From JBBDWZ01 sp050732575 (GTDB lineage: Bacteria; Gemmatimonadota; Gemmatimonadetes; Longimicrobiales; RSA9), in NCBI GenBank assembly GCA_050732575.1, contig JBOHRF010000061.1, positions 1 to 22,303 on the forward strand: 22,303 nt of DNA, in the 5' to 3' direction. Positions 1 to 8,308 of the stretch are shown here, piece by piece. The notes under the pieces were generated by a model that was not told the DNA's origin, did not search any database, and saw only the letters and a list, made by a program, of their open reading frames with translations. Both the position numbers and the translations under genes were made by a program. How positions within the stretch are numbered: position 1 is the stretch's first letter; every line of letters starts with the position of its first letter.

Positions 1-1
1 G

Positions 2-94
2 CGCGCGGCCGTGCTGCCCTTCGATACGCCCTCGCTCCTGGAACCAAGGATCACGTGGACGCTCAACGCCGGCGGATCGCTCCGCCTGTATTGA
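2..94 (+). CDS. C-terminal end of an unidentified upstream protein (partial)
   Basis: Frame 2 is open from the left edge to a TGA at 92-94 and encodes about 30 residues ending in TWTLNAGGSLRLY. The stop overlaps the next ATG as TGATG, the usual arrangement of translationally coupled genes, so I read this as the tail of a real gene. Alternating polar and hydrophobic residues at the end would suit the last strand of a secreted or outer-membrane protein, but too little is visible to assign a family. The alternative is that the next gene starts further upstream in frame 1, which is also open to the edge. Confidence 0.5.
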   Translation, partial: RAAVLPFDTPSLLEPRITWTLNAGGSLRLY

Positions 95-1362
95 TGATGG
101 CAATGCCCATCCGATCTCTCGGTACTGCGATACTCGTCGCGCTGGCTGCAGCCGCACCGGTGAGCGCGCAGGTGCGCGTGAATCCAACCGGGGTCAACGT
201 GAATGCGCAGGGTGCAACCACGGTGTTTCTCTCGTATGGCGGGCTGGCTGGATACGAAGCGGTGGACGCGTTCTGGTGCGGAGCATTGACTCCGGCCAGT
301 CCGGACGTCGGATTGCGTTGTGATGCCGGCACCATCTTTGGCCAGCTGCCTCTGCGCTACGATCGTTCGACGGTGAGCGGAACCAACGCACTCACCGATA
401 TCATGACCATTCCGCATTCCGTGACGCGGCGCGCGTATCAGGCGGCGGAAGCTGGCGCACCGTCCGCATTCTACTACGTGCGCCGATTCCGCAGTCTCAC
501 GGGCGGCCGCGATCAGTACGTGGCCGTGACCTGCAGGATGACAGATGGCGGCGCGCGCTCGCCACTATCGCTCACGGATGTGCGGCTCAGCTTCCTGCCC
601 GAGACGCCGGTGTTGCATGTGGCTGCAGGTGAGCCGCTGCCCGCCATCGAGGCCGCCATCACGTATACCGGCACTGGCCGTCTCACGGGTCGCTGGGAGA
701 TCGTGCTGCCCGGTGAAGATCTGCCCACGACCGATGATCTGCTCACGGAGGCCACGTTGCCGCCCGAGCAGCGCGGCACACAACGCCGCTACCGCCAGCT
801 CGAACGCTTCAACGAGTTCCTGCCACCAACAGGTCGCGTTGTTGTGCCAGGCCCGAAGTGGCTGCCCACAAGCGCGGACGGTGTGTATCACGTGTTGTTG
901 CGCATCGAAGTATCCAGCGAGAAAGAAGGAAATTCCGATCTGACCGCGGCCGGTGCAGGGCAGGGTATTGTGGCGGCCGGCGCAGTAGCCGGTTTCCCCA
1001 TGCCCATGTTGCGATACGTGGTGGGCAGTGGTCTGGTCAGCGAGTCGGCCAGCACTTCACGTGAGACGTTGCCGCTGCTCGCACCCGCGCCCCAGACTGC
1101 GCTCGACCGTACGCGCGCAACCGCGTTCTCCTGGGAGACGCTCGCGCAGGCCGCGCTTTACCGCATCGAGTTTCAGACCGAGGACGGCACGGTATTGCTT
1201 TCCGCGCTCGTGCCAGGCGAACTGGCCAGTTATGCCGCACCGCCCTTGCTAGCCGAGCGTGCAGCCGGTCGCACGATCCGTTGGCGCGTCGTAGCGACCG
1301 ATGCAGCAGGCCGCGAGTTGGCGCGCAGCGCCTGGCGCGCGCACGGATGGCAGTCGCAATGA
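94..1362 (+). CDS. Exported protein of unknown function
   Basis: This encodes 422 residues with a clear Sec signal peptide: a charged start (MMAMPIRS), a hydrophobic core of Leu/Ala/Val, and a likely cleavage after PVSA before QVRVNPTG. The start at 94 overlaps the previous stop (TGATG); ATGs at 97 and 103 are equally possible, and an earlier GTG at 55 would place extra charged residues before the signal. The mature part looks rich in beta-strand (VNVNAQGATTVFLSYGG near its start, and a C-terminal region near residues 335-420 with alternating strands such as YRIEFQTEDG). Cysteines in the first third (for example FWCGAL and LRCDAG) could form disulfides. I do not recognise the family. The coupling to the preceding gene suggests a shared surface or secretion role, which is inference. 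Confidence 0.75.
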   Translation: MMAMPIRSLGTAILVALAAAAPVSAQVRVNPTGVNVNAQGATTVFLSYGGLAGYEAVDAFWCGALTPASPDVGLRCDAGTIFGQLPLRYDRSTVSGTNALTDIMTIPHSVTRRAYQAAEAGAPSAFYYVRRFRSLTGGRDQYVAVTCRMTDGGARSPLSLTDVRLSFLPETPVLHVAAGEPLPAIEAAITYTGTGRLTGRWEIVLPGEDLPTTDDLLTEATLPPEQRGTQRRYRQLERFNEFLPPTGRVVVPGPKWLPTSADGVYHVLLRIEVSSEKEGNSDLTAAGAGQGIVAAGAVAGFPMPMLRYVVGSGLVSESASTSRETLPLLAPAPQTALDRTRATAFSWETLAQAALYRIEFQTEDGTVLLSALVPGELASYAAPPLLAERAAGRTIRWRVVATDAAGRELARSAWRAHGWQSQ

Positions 1363-1440
1363 GCTCACCGTTGCAGAAGACGATTGCATCGCGACCGCAG
1401 GTAACACACAATAGCTGGCAACCGGTAGAGTTGAGCCTGA

Positions 1441-1656
1441 ATGAAAAAAACAGCGCGATGGTGGATTTGCCTGCTCGTGGTGGGTGCGTGCGGCAGCGGT
1501 GATGGCCAGACCAACACTGACCCGCTCACGCAACGCCAGCGCGACAGCATAGTGGGCGCATCGAAGCTGCCCGGAGCCAGGGCGGTTCAGAGCGCTATAC
1601 GCGCCTCGGATGCGGCCGCGGCCCGCGCGAGTGCGCTCGACTCCATCAACCGTTGA
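1441..1656 (+). CDS. Small lipoprotein, 71 residues
   Basis: The protein starts MKKTARWW, followed by a short hydrophobic stretch and a lipobox-like VGAC with the cysteine at residue 17, so it is probably lipid-anchored. The mature part is small, charged and Ala/Asp/Ser-rich, with helical character in the second half (residues about 40-70). There is no recognisable domain. It lies 78 bases after the exported protein on the same strand and may be cotranscribed with it. The ribosome-binding site is weak (a GAG upstream of the ATG). The function is unknown. Confidence 0.6.
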   Translation: MKKTARWWICLLVVGACGSGDGQTNTDPLTQRQRDSIVGASKLPGARAVQSAIRASDAAAARASALDSINR

Positions 1657-1697
1657 GGGCGCACGCAGCCCGCTCGAGAACAGTCCGCCGAACTGCG

Positions 1698-2135
1698 TTA
1701 CAACTTGTCCACGGATAAGGTGCGTATAAAGCCCTGCGGGTCGTTGCAACTGGTACGGCGCACCGGACCCTCCAATCGCCGGCCGCTCTGCAGGAGCTGG
1801 AGCGGATTGGTATTGGGTATCGTTGCATAACTCGAGCATTGTGGGCTCGAGATAGTGGTTGTACTGATCCGCCACTCCCCGACATCATTGATGGTCCCGG
1901 AGATGCTCACCGTTTCCAGGCCCACGCGCATGGAGCCGGTCACGGTCTCACCGGACTGCTGCAGCTGCATTTGTACGACTGAAGTGGCGCTGCCGGCCAC
2001 CCACGCCCCGGTCCAGGTTCCCGCAATGTTGGGAACGTCCAGCCCCGTGCTTTCGCCATCGTCGCAAGCCGCTACGCCAACGCCCATTCCGGCAGCGAGC
2101 AGGGCGCTCAGGAACTTCCACCGATATGCCGACAT
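1698..2135 (-). CDS. Lipoprotein with a small beta-rich domain
   Basis: This encodes 145 residues. I chose the ATG at 2135 because a strong GGAGG lies 5 bases upstream on the minus strand (plus 2141-2145); an upstream in-frame codon at 2162 would only add nine residues before the signal. The N-terminus has a hydrophobic segment and a lipobox GVAAC with the lipidated cysteine at residue 24. The mature domain (from about residue 35) reads as short beta strands with the pattern IAGTWTGAW, VVQMQLQQSGETVTGSM and VSISGTI. That pattern is common in small extracytoplasmic lipocalin-like or 'GTWxG' lipoproteins of soil bacteria. Two further cysteines late in the protein (PQCSS and TSCND) may pair. The ligand and role are unknown. 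Confidence 0.8.
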   Translation of the reverse strand: MSAYRWKFLSALLAAGMGVGVAACDDGESTGLDVPNIAGTWTGAWVAGSATSVVQMQLQQSGETVTGSMRVGLETVSISGTINDVGEWRISTTTISSPQCSSYATIPNTNPLQLLQSGRRLEGPVRRTSCNDPQGFIRTLSVDKL

Positions 2136-2155
2136 GTTTTCCTCCGGCTGAGACT

Positions 2156-2184
2156 GGGTCACGTGCCGTCTCGAGTTGTGACCC
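2156..2184. promoter_or_regulatory. Inverted repeat upstream of the lipoprotein gene
   Basis: GGGTCAC (2156-2162) and GTGACCC (2178-2184) form perfect 7-base arms around a 15-base spacer. They lie 21-49 bases upstream of the lipoprotein start at 2135 and just outside its ribosome-binding site. It could be an operator for a dimeric repressor or a leader hairpin. Nothing else in the sequence decides between them. Confidence 0.4.
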
Positions 2185-2285
2185 CGTTATTGTGAAAGCG
2201 CCTTCCCGAGGTGGATTCCCTCATAGCCCCCATAAGATTGGCCTGTATGGCGTTTGACAAGCCCGGACCGGAAACGTGGTCCGCT

Positions 2286-2857
2286 CTAGTTTGACGCGCG
2301 CGCCGCTCTCGGCGTGACGGGAATGCTGGGCGTGGGAAGTCCAATCCGCTCGCGCACGCGCTGGAAGCGAGGATCGCCGCGCACGTGTGCGAAGACAGGC
2401 TCCATGATGATACTCGAGATCGAGCCGTCCTCAATCGCTCGCTCGAGCCAGTAAATGGTCTGTTCCGGTCTGGCATCCCGGCGTACACAATGGCGACCAG
2501 GATGCTGCCTCGCTGGAAACGCTGCACGCGCGCCGTGAGCTGAGCCAGTACACGCATGGCTTCCTCTCGTTGCCCGGCACGCGCCAACGCGTAGACGAGC
2601 AGCGCCAGAGCCCGCGGTCCATCGGCCTGCGGACGCAACATCGCAATGGCTTCCGTCCACATCTCCTTTGCCGCAGAGATTTTTCCGGCGTACGGCGCGA
2701 CTCGAAGCAAACGTGCCCGGACCAACGTAAACCGCCCTCCGCAAAGCGAGCAAGCGTGCCCCAAGAGAGGTGGTTCCGGGTGATGCAACGGGGGCTTCAG
2801 GTGACGCGGCTCGGTCAGGATAGGGCGCGCGGGGGCGATTGCGCGCGTGCACCACAC
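2286..2857 (-). pseudogene. Frameshifted, truncated TPR-repeat protein
   Basis: Two minus-strand frames together make one recognisable TPR tail. The first (from about 2700 down to about 2470) encodes AAKEMWTEAIAMLRPQ, then ALLVYALARAGQREEAMRVL and ILVAIVYAGM. The second continues from about 2466 to the stop at 2286-2288 with EQTIYWLERAIEDGS and GDPRFQRVRERIGLP. That last motif is the usual C-terminus of TPR-bearing BTAD regulators and Ser/Thr kinases in this type of genome. A single missing G near 2464-2469 (minus strand CCGGAA where CCGGGAA would restore the frame) explains the switch. The N-terminal DNA-binding or kinase part is absent, so this looks like a decaying remnant. A sequencing error would explain the frameshift but not the missing N-terminus. 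Confidence 0.6.
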
Positions 2858-2996
2858 CGCGTCATAGGTGCAACCTGCCGGTATGCGGAATCTTGATGTT
2901 GCGAAACCGCTCGAGCGGACTCCGACCCACCCAGCGAGACCAAGCTAACGCTCGTGAAGATCGGCTGATGGCCGGTACGAAATCGAATCGTGTGCG

Positions 2997-5852
2997 TCAA
3001 CGCGCAATTGCACGCAGCCGCTGGCGTGCTGAATCGGCGCGCGCCCGGAAGAGCGGATCGCCCTGTGACCAGGCGGCAATGACTCTGCGATAGTGAACGG
3101 CCGCGCTGTCGGGTTGCTGCGCGCGCTCAAAGCTGCGGGCAAGCAGCTCGTGCAGCTCCGTGCGCGTCACGTAGTAGTTGGATGCCTCGATGGGGCCGCG
3201 CAGCGCGGGTTGCAGAATCGACACGGCTTCGCCTGGCCGGTTGAGCGCGAGCAGGGCGCGCGCGAGCTCGAGATTGGTACGCGTGTATCCGACGGTTGGC
3301 GAATAGATCGCGGCACGAAACGACTGCACGGCGCGCTCCGGCTGCCCGCGCGGAAGCCAGGCAAGCCCGCGCAGATGATCCGGCAAACGCCAATCGCGTC
3401 CATACGAGCTGAAGTGCGCGATGGCCGCGATGCTGTCGGTCAGACTATGAAGAGCGGTGGTGTCACCCGCGGCGGCGAGCGCGGTTGCCGTGTGCGTATG
3501 ATTCCAACTCACATGTCGCGCGTTGAGCCCGCGGTTGGCCATGGGGCCGCTGGGTGCGTCGAAATGAGCAACGGAATCAAATTGCGCTGCCGCCTCGCGG
3601 TACCGGCCCAGTTCGAACAGTATGAGAGCTTTGGGAATCTTGTACTTGAAATCGCTGGAAGCTGCGCTTTCCCTTACGCGCTCTGCCAGCGCCAGCGCCT
3701 CCCTGATCCGCCCCTGGTGGCGCAAACTGATCACGAGATACCACAGGGCATCCGGGTCGCGGGCGTCGAACTGCAAGCGCGCGCGCAGCAATCGGTCTGC
3801 TTCCGCAAAGTCATCAACCTGGATTGCCATCTGGGCCAGGATGTAAGGGGCCATCGGGTTGGGCTGGCGCTTTTCGGCTTCATGAAAAGCAGCCCGAGCG
3901 GGTCCGGGCTGCCCGCCAATAGTCAAGATGGCGGAGAGCGCGCTCCAGGCTTGACTCGAGGAAGGCTGTCGACGAAGCCATTCGCGGGCGGTGCGCTCCG
4001 CAGCCTGCAAGGAGTCGGCACCGAGGTATGCGTCAACGATCAGTGAATATGCTTCGCAGGCTCGGCACATCGGCGCATTACCCATCAAACTGAGCGAATC
4101 CGTGACCAGCACGCGACGCGCCAGCGGTATGACACGCAGAAAGTTGCCCGTGGGATAGTTCAAGTTGGCCAGAGCGAGGTGACCCCCGGGCACGCTGGGG
4201 AAACGAGTGGCCAGAGTTTCGGCCGTGGCCAGAGCTACGCGATGATCCCCGTAGTTCGTTGACAACTTGATCAATAAACGATCGCGCTCCGGTGCGCGTT
4301 CGGAGAATCGAATCGCCTGGGCATAGTAAGCGCGCGCGCTGTCATCGTAGGCGCGCGACCCCCCAGCATATAGCGCAGCCATGGCGAACGTACTGTCCTC
4401 GCTCAGCGCGGCCGCAAAAAGGGCATTCGCTCCCGTCAAATTACTGCGGTAGTAAGCGCGCAAACCCTCCTCGTACAGTCGTCGAGCCGCCAGCGAACGC
4501 GTGCTGCCTGCAGCCGGTACTGTGTTCGGCGCATCGAGCGAGAAATCGCGGGCAATGATTGCGGTGGCGCGATCGGTGAGATCGAACGCGTCGGCGCCTT
4601 CAGCGGTGTACGATTCGCGCACTACGCCGCTCCGAAGATCGACTCGACGGAGATCGAGTCGAAACGTGTCCCGGCGCAGGTACAACACACCCTGCAGCAG
4701 CTCATCGGCACCGGCCCGGCGAGCCGCATCGGTGATCACCTGTGCATTTTCCGGATTGGCACCGAGTTGGCCGAGAACTTCATACAGCCGCGCATCACTC
4801 ACGCCGGCGAGGCCCTGCACGCGGGCGAGATCGGTGGCCAGCAGTCCGGGCAGCAAGCGCGCGGTTTCAGCAGAGCCTGGACCCGCCTGGTTTTCGATCC
4901 AGCCAACCGCGAGCAGGGGAACCGAACCGGTCGTTATGCGCGACAAGAGCGTGGCCACTCCAAAGACGGCCGCTGCCACGATCGCAATCGCGACGGCCCA
5001 GACATTCCGCCGCTTGCTCGCTGCACGCGCCGTCACCACACGCGGTGTCGTCGCAGAGTCGACGACATCGAGGGACGGGACGTCCGCAGGTGTGGGTGCA
5101 ATTGCCGAGATGGCACGGACGTTGGCTGCATTACGCGCGCGCACGGATTCCATGAGCAAGCGTGTCTCAGCGGCGGGCTCCAGATCGAACTCGTCGCGCA
5201 GCCGCTGTGCGAACCCATCGTAGGTTCGCAACGCGCCCGCCCGATCGCCCGCGCCATCGAGCAATCCGATGAGCCGCCGAACACCCGTTTCATCGTCCGG
5301 TGCCAGGCGCAGCGCGTCACGGCCGAGGCGAGCCGCTTCGAGTGTGTTTCCAGATCGGTTGGCGATTTCGACCAGGGTCCAGGCCGCCGCTGCAGCCGCC
5401 CGCCGCAAGCGCGTGCGTTCATCATCCAGCCATTGCTCGAAATCATGTGACGCATCGGCCACAAAAAAACCTGGTAGCAGGTCGCCGCGATACAGATCGA
5501 ATGCTTCCTGCGCACGTCCCTGGTTGGCCGCTTCCCGAAACGCCACGGCATCGCACCAGATGAGCCCCGCGGCCAGTCGAATCTCCTCGTCACCGCGACT
5601 TACCAGTACGTCGGTGCCAAGCGTGCGACGCAAGAAGTGCAAGGCCTGGCGCAACGCCTTGCGGGCCCGGTCTGCATCGAACTCCGGCCAGAAAAGAGCA
5701 AAGAGGCGGTCGCGGCGGCAGAACCCGTTCGTCGCTTCCAGTGCCAGGTAGGTGAGCAAAGCAACGCGCTTGGGCTGGGCCAGGAGTGAACGCAATTCGT
5801 TTCCCTGGTCATCCCTTAGGTCCAGCCCGCCCAGTGCTCGAAATCGGATCAT
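2997..5852 (-). CDS. BTAD/SARP-like transcriptional regulator with transmembrane segment and TPR repeats
   Basis: This encodes 951 residues from the ATG at 5852, giving the usual family start MIRFRALGGLDL; a TTG at 5888 would add 12 residues. Residues about 1-90 form a winged-helix OmpR/SARP-type DNA-binding domain (PKRVALLTYLALE, then RDRLFALFWPE and ALRQALHFLRRTLG). Residues about 95-235 match the bacterial transcriptional activator domain (DLYRGDLLPGFF, EAARLGRDALRLAPDDE, RLRDEFDLEPAAETR). One membrane segment follows at about 280-300 (VWAVAIAIVAAAVFGVATLL). Residues about 450-950 are a run of TPR-like helical pairs that would be extracytoplasmic if the DNA-binding part is cytoplasmic. It is divergently transcribed from the two oxidase genes, so it is the natural candidate for their regulator; that link is inferred. 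Confidence 0.88.
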   Translation of the reverse strand: MIRFRALGGLDLRDDQGNELRSLLAQPKRVALLTYLALEATNGFCRRDRLFALFWPEFDADRARKALRQALHFLRRTLGTDVLVSRGDEEIRLAAGLIWCDAVAFREAANQGRAQEAFDLYRGDLLPGFFVADASHDFEQWLDDERTRLRRAAAAAAWTLVEIANRSGNTLEAARLGRDALRLAPDDETGVRRLIGLLDGAGDRAGALRTYDGFAQRLRDEFDLEPAAETRLLMESVRARNAANVRAISAIAPTPADVPSLDVVDSATTPRVVTARAASKRRNVWAVAIAIVAAAVFGVATLLSRITTGSVPLLAVGWIENQAGPGSAETARLLPGLLATDLARVQGLAGVSDARLYEVLGQLGANPENAQVITDAARRAGADELLQGVLYLRRDTFRLDLRRVDLRSGVVRESYTAEGADAFDLTDRATAIIARDFSLDAPNTVPAAGSTRSLAARRLYEEGLRAYYRSNLTGANALFAAALSEDSTFAMAALYAGGSRAYDDSARAYYAQAIRFSERAPERDRLLIKLSTNYGDHRVALATAETLATRFPSVPGGHLALANLNYPTGNFLRVIPLARRVLVTDSLSLMGNAPMCRACEAYSLIVDAYLGADSLQAAERTAREWLRRQPSSSQAWSALSAILTIGGQPGPARAAFHEAEKRQPNPMAPYILAQMAIQVDDFAEADRLLRARLQFDARDPDALWYLVISLRHQGRIREALALAERVRESAASSDFKYKIPKALILFELGRYREAAAQFDSVAHFDAPSGPMANRGLNARHVSWNHTHTATALAAAGDTTALHSLTDSIAAIAHFSSYGRDWRLPDHLRGLAWLPRGQPERAVQSFRAAIYSPTVGYTRTNLELARALLALNRPGEAVSILQPALRGPIEASNYYVTRTELHELLARSFERAQQPDSAAVHYRRVIAAWSQGDPLFRARADSARQRLRAIAR

Positions 5853-5889
5853 TGAACGCAAGAACTGATTTGAATCTGACACCGCCAAC

Positions 5890-5918
5890 GGGTAGGTGAC
5901 GGTTGGGAAGCGGTTGGG
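5890..5918 (+). promoter_or_regulatory. Direct repeats at 11-bp spacing (candidate SARP-type binding site)
   Basis: CGGTTGGG occurs at 5900-5907 and again at 5911-5918, exactly 11 bases apart, and a degenerate third heptamer (GGGTAGG, 5890-5896) falls in the same register. SARP-family activators with this domain order are known to bind heptameric direct repeats repeated every 11 bases next to the promoter they activate. The site lies between the BTAD regulator and the first oxidase gene, so it may serve either or both. I see no good -10 box at the expected distance. Confidence 0.45.
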
Positions 5919-5940
5919 TAATCAACATCGACTACTGTTC

Positions 5941-5960
5941 GGACGTTAACCGGTACGTCC
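5941..5960. promoter_or_regulatory. Imperfect palindrome in the divergent intergenic region
   Basis: GGACGT (5941-5946) and ACGTCC (5955-5960) are inverted arms around TAACCGGT, which itself overlaps ACCGGT and GTTAAC palindromes. It lies 63-82 bases upstream of the first oxidase start and could be an operator. Confidence 0.35.
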
Positions 5961-5967
5961 CGCAATG

Positions 5968-5982
5968 GTCAACGAGGTTGAC
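5968..5982. promoter_or_regulatory. Palindrome GTCAAC-GAG-GTTGAC
   Basis: Perfect 6-base inverted arms around GAG lie 41-55 bases upstream of the first oxidase start and eight bases after the preceding palindrome. This is a plausible operator half-site arrangement. No matching regulator is identifiable in the window. Confidence 0.35.
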
Positions 5983-6022
5983 GTCACCGCGATCAGTTTC
6001 TGACCCTCCCCTGGAGCACGAC

Positions 6023-8308
6023 ATGTTGGTCATCTCGATGGTGCGCAGCCTGGCTCTCGCCTCCACCGTTGTCCTGAACACCACACCGCCGGACTGCCGC
6101 AGCCTGCCGGATCCGAAGGCGATAGCGGCTATCCCGAACGACAACCGGCAATCAGCCGGAATCATGAAGGATGGCGTACTCACGGTACGTCTGGTCGCGC
6201 GACCTGCCGCCTGGCAGCCCGAGGGCAAAAACGGCTGCGGCATTCGCGTGCATGCATTTGCGGAAGAAGGCAAGCCGGCGCAAATCCCGGGACCGCTGAT
6301 TCGCGTGCCGGTTGGTACGCAGGTCCGCGTGATCCTGCGCAATGAATTGGCGCAACCCCTCAAGATTCGGGGACTTTTCGAGCGGCAAGCCCAAAGGCTG
6401 GGGCCTGGGCTGGGCCGAGAGGTAATCGATGCGAGCGCGGTCGAGATACCGGCTGGCGCAAGCCGCGAGCTGAGTTTCCGCGTCACCCTACCGGGCAACT
6501 TCTTCTACTGGGGCATCACGCCCATCGACACGCTCGACGCGTATCCCTTCCGTCCGCCGGGCGTACCCATGCCGTTGTTCTCTCCGTTCGAGGACAGTCA
6601 GCTGGTCGGCGCGTTGATCGTGGATCCGGAGGGCGGCTCACCGCCCGATCGCATTTTCGTCATGACACACTGGCGTCTGCCCGGTTCTGATCCCGACGAA
6701 GCGGGAATCCGTCAGATCAACGGCATCAACGGCCTTTCCTGGCCGCATACGGAGCGCTTGAGCGCAACAGTCGGCGACACGTTGCGCTGGCGCGTCCTCA
6801 ATGGATCCAACGCTCCGCACACCATGCATCTGCATGGCTTCTACTATCGCGTCCTGAGCCAGGGCAGCTTTTCGACGTTCGACAGCATCCTGCCGCCGCC
6901 CCAGCAACGCGCCGTGGTCAGCGAGTTCTTATTCGGGAATCGCACAATGACGTTGGAGTGGGTGCCGGAACGGGCGGGCAACTGGCTGTTCCATTGTCAC
7001 TTTATTGCGCACATGAGACCCGACCAGCGAATCGCGCGCGTATTTGGTTCGACGCCCGAGACGGCAGCAGCGCACAGCAATCATGCCGGCCACGACATGG
7101 CGGGGCTGGTAGTGGGAATCTCGGTGGCGTCCCGAGGCACGGCTGTACGCGCGACCCCAGCACCACCGAAACGACACCTGCGCCTGTTTGCCAGCGAACG
7201 GCCGCGCGTGTTCGGTGAGGATCCGGGCTATGGCTTCGTGTTGCAGGAAGGAACCAACGCTCCTGCTCGTGATCCCATTCGGATTCCCGGCACACCGCTC
7301 GCTCTGACCAAAGGCGAACCGACGCAGATCACCGTGTTTAATCGGTTGCAGTTCCCGCTGGCCGTACACTGGCATGGCATTGAGTTGGAGAGTTACTACG
7401 ACGGCGTCCCTGACTTCAGCGGTGCGCCGAATCGAATCGCGCCAGCCATCGCGCCCGGGGATTCCTTCGTCGTGCAGATGACGCCGCCACGCGCAGGCAC
7501 GTTCTTCTATCACATTCACAGCGAGCAGGCTAACGAGTTGCTTTCGGGCTTGTACGGCGCGCTGGTCGTACTCGATCCAGCCAAACGCCATGATCCGTCT
7601 GCCGATCGCACGTTCGTGATCTCGGGCGGCGGCCGCGGACGCACTGCGAATCAGACCATTCTTGTGAACGGGACCACAAAGCCCGAGGCGATCGAAATGG
7701 CCGTTGGCGTCCCGCAACGGTTGCGCTTCATATCCATTCCGGCCAATGGCAGCTTCGACGTGCGCGTCACGGGCGCCTCAACTCCACCAGTCTGGCGGCA
7801 GATCGCGCGGGATGGAGCCGATCTCCCTGCACAGCAAGTCAGCGAAGGTGCGGCGCAAATCCGAATCGCGGTCGGCGTAGCGATGGACTTCGAGTTCACG
7901 CCGACGGCGCCCGGCGAGCTGGTACTCCAGGTGGATTTGCCGCGCGGGGTCAACGCCGTGGCCGGATTCGCGACCAGAGTTCCGATACGGGTCAGGGCGG
8001 CGGGTGAGTCACGCTCAGGTCAGGATCCGATGGAGCGGCGCCGCAACCTGGAACGCGCGCTGGCGCTGCTTGAGGATGAATCGAAGTGGCAAAGCAACGA
8101 CGGCAAAGCGACTCTGTCGGATTTGCTCTGGTCGGTCTTCTGCGCGGTGGAGACGACCGCGGTAGCCGCGGCACCTGCACCCGCCGCTCGACGCAATGGG
8201 CCCTGCACTGCTCTCGAAGGATTTCAGCCACCAAACGCGGACGCCAACACGATCGCGCAGGCGCGCGCCATGATTCGGCGCGCGCTCGAGCGTACTCGAT
8301 CTAATTGA
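6023..8308 (+). CDS. Four-domain multicopper oxidase with permuted copper motifs
   Basis: This encodes 761 residues. The ATG at 6023 is preceded by GGAG at 6013-6016 and begins a hydrophobic, probably exported N-terminus. The four cupredoxin-like domains are as follows. Domain 1 (about 45-225) keeps the fold signature (PGPLIRVPVGTQVRV) but has lost its His ligands (FFYWG where FWYHSH is usual). Domain 2 (about 226-350) has HTMHLHG at 266-272 and HCHFIAH at 324-330, with Cys325 as the type 1 copper ligand. Domain 3 (about 395-545) has HWHG at 449-452 and HIH at 497-499. Domain 4 (about 550-665) lacks ligands. Together domains 2 and 3 supply all eight trinuclear His. A Cys-containing tail of about 90 residues follows. 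The family oxidises phenols, metals or other reductants while reducing O2 to water; the substrate is unknown. Its stop (TGA 8306-8308) is followed closely by the paralogue. Confidence 0.92.
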   Translation: MLVISMVRSLALASTVVLNTTPPDCRSLPDPKAIAAIPNDNRQSAGIMKDGVLTVRLVARPAAWQPEGKNGCGIRVHAFAEEGKPAQIPGPLIRVPVGTQVRVILRNELAQPLKIRGLFERQAQRLGPGLGREVIDASAVEIPAGASRELSFRVTLPGNFFYWGITPIDTLDAYPFRPPGVPMPLFSPFEDSQLVGALIVDPEGGSPPDRIFVMTHWRLPGSDPDEAGIRQINGINGLSWPHTERLSATVGDTLRWRVLNGSNAPHTMHLHGFYYRVLSQGSFSTFDSILPPPQQRAVVSEFLFGNRTMTLEWVPERAGNWLFHCHFIAHMRPDQRIARVFGSTPETAAAHSNHAGHDMAGLVVGISVASRGTAVRATPAPPKRHLRLFASERPRVFGEDPGYGFVLQEGTNAPARDPIRIPGTPLALTKGEPTQITVFNRLQFPLAVHWHGIELESYYDGVPDFSGAPNRIAPAIAPGDSFVVQMTPPRAGTFFYHIHSEQANELLSGLYGALVVLDPAKRHDPSADRTFVISGGGRGRTANQTILVNGTTKPEAIEMAVGVPQRLRFISIPANGSFDVRVTGASTPPVWRQIARDGADLPAQQVSEGAAQIRIAVGVAMDFEFTPTAPGELVLQVDLPRGVNAVAGFATRVPIRVRAAGESRSGQDPMERRRNLERALALLEDESKWQSNDGKATLSDLLWSVFCAVETTAVAAAPAPAARRNGPCTALEGFQPPNADANTIAQARAMIRRALERTRSN

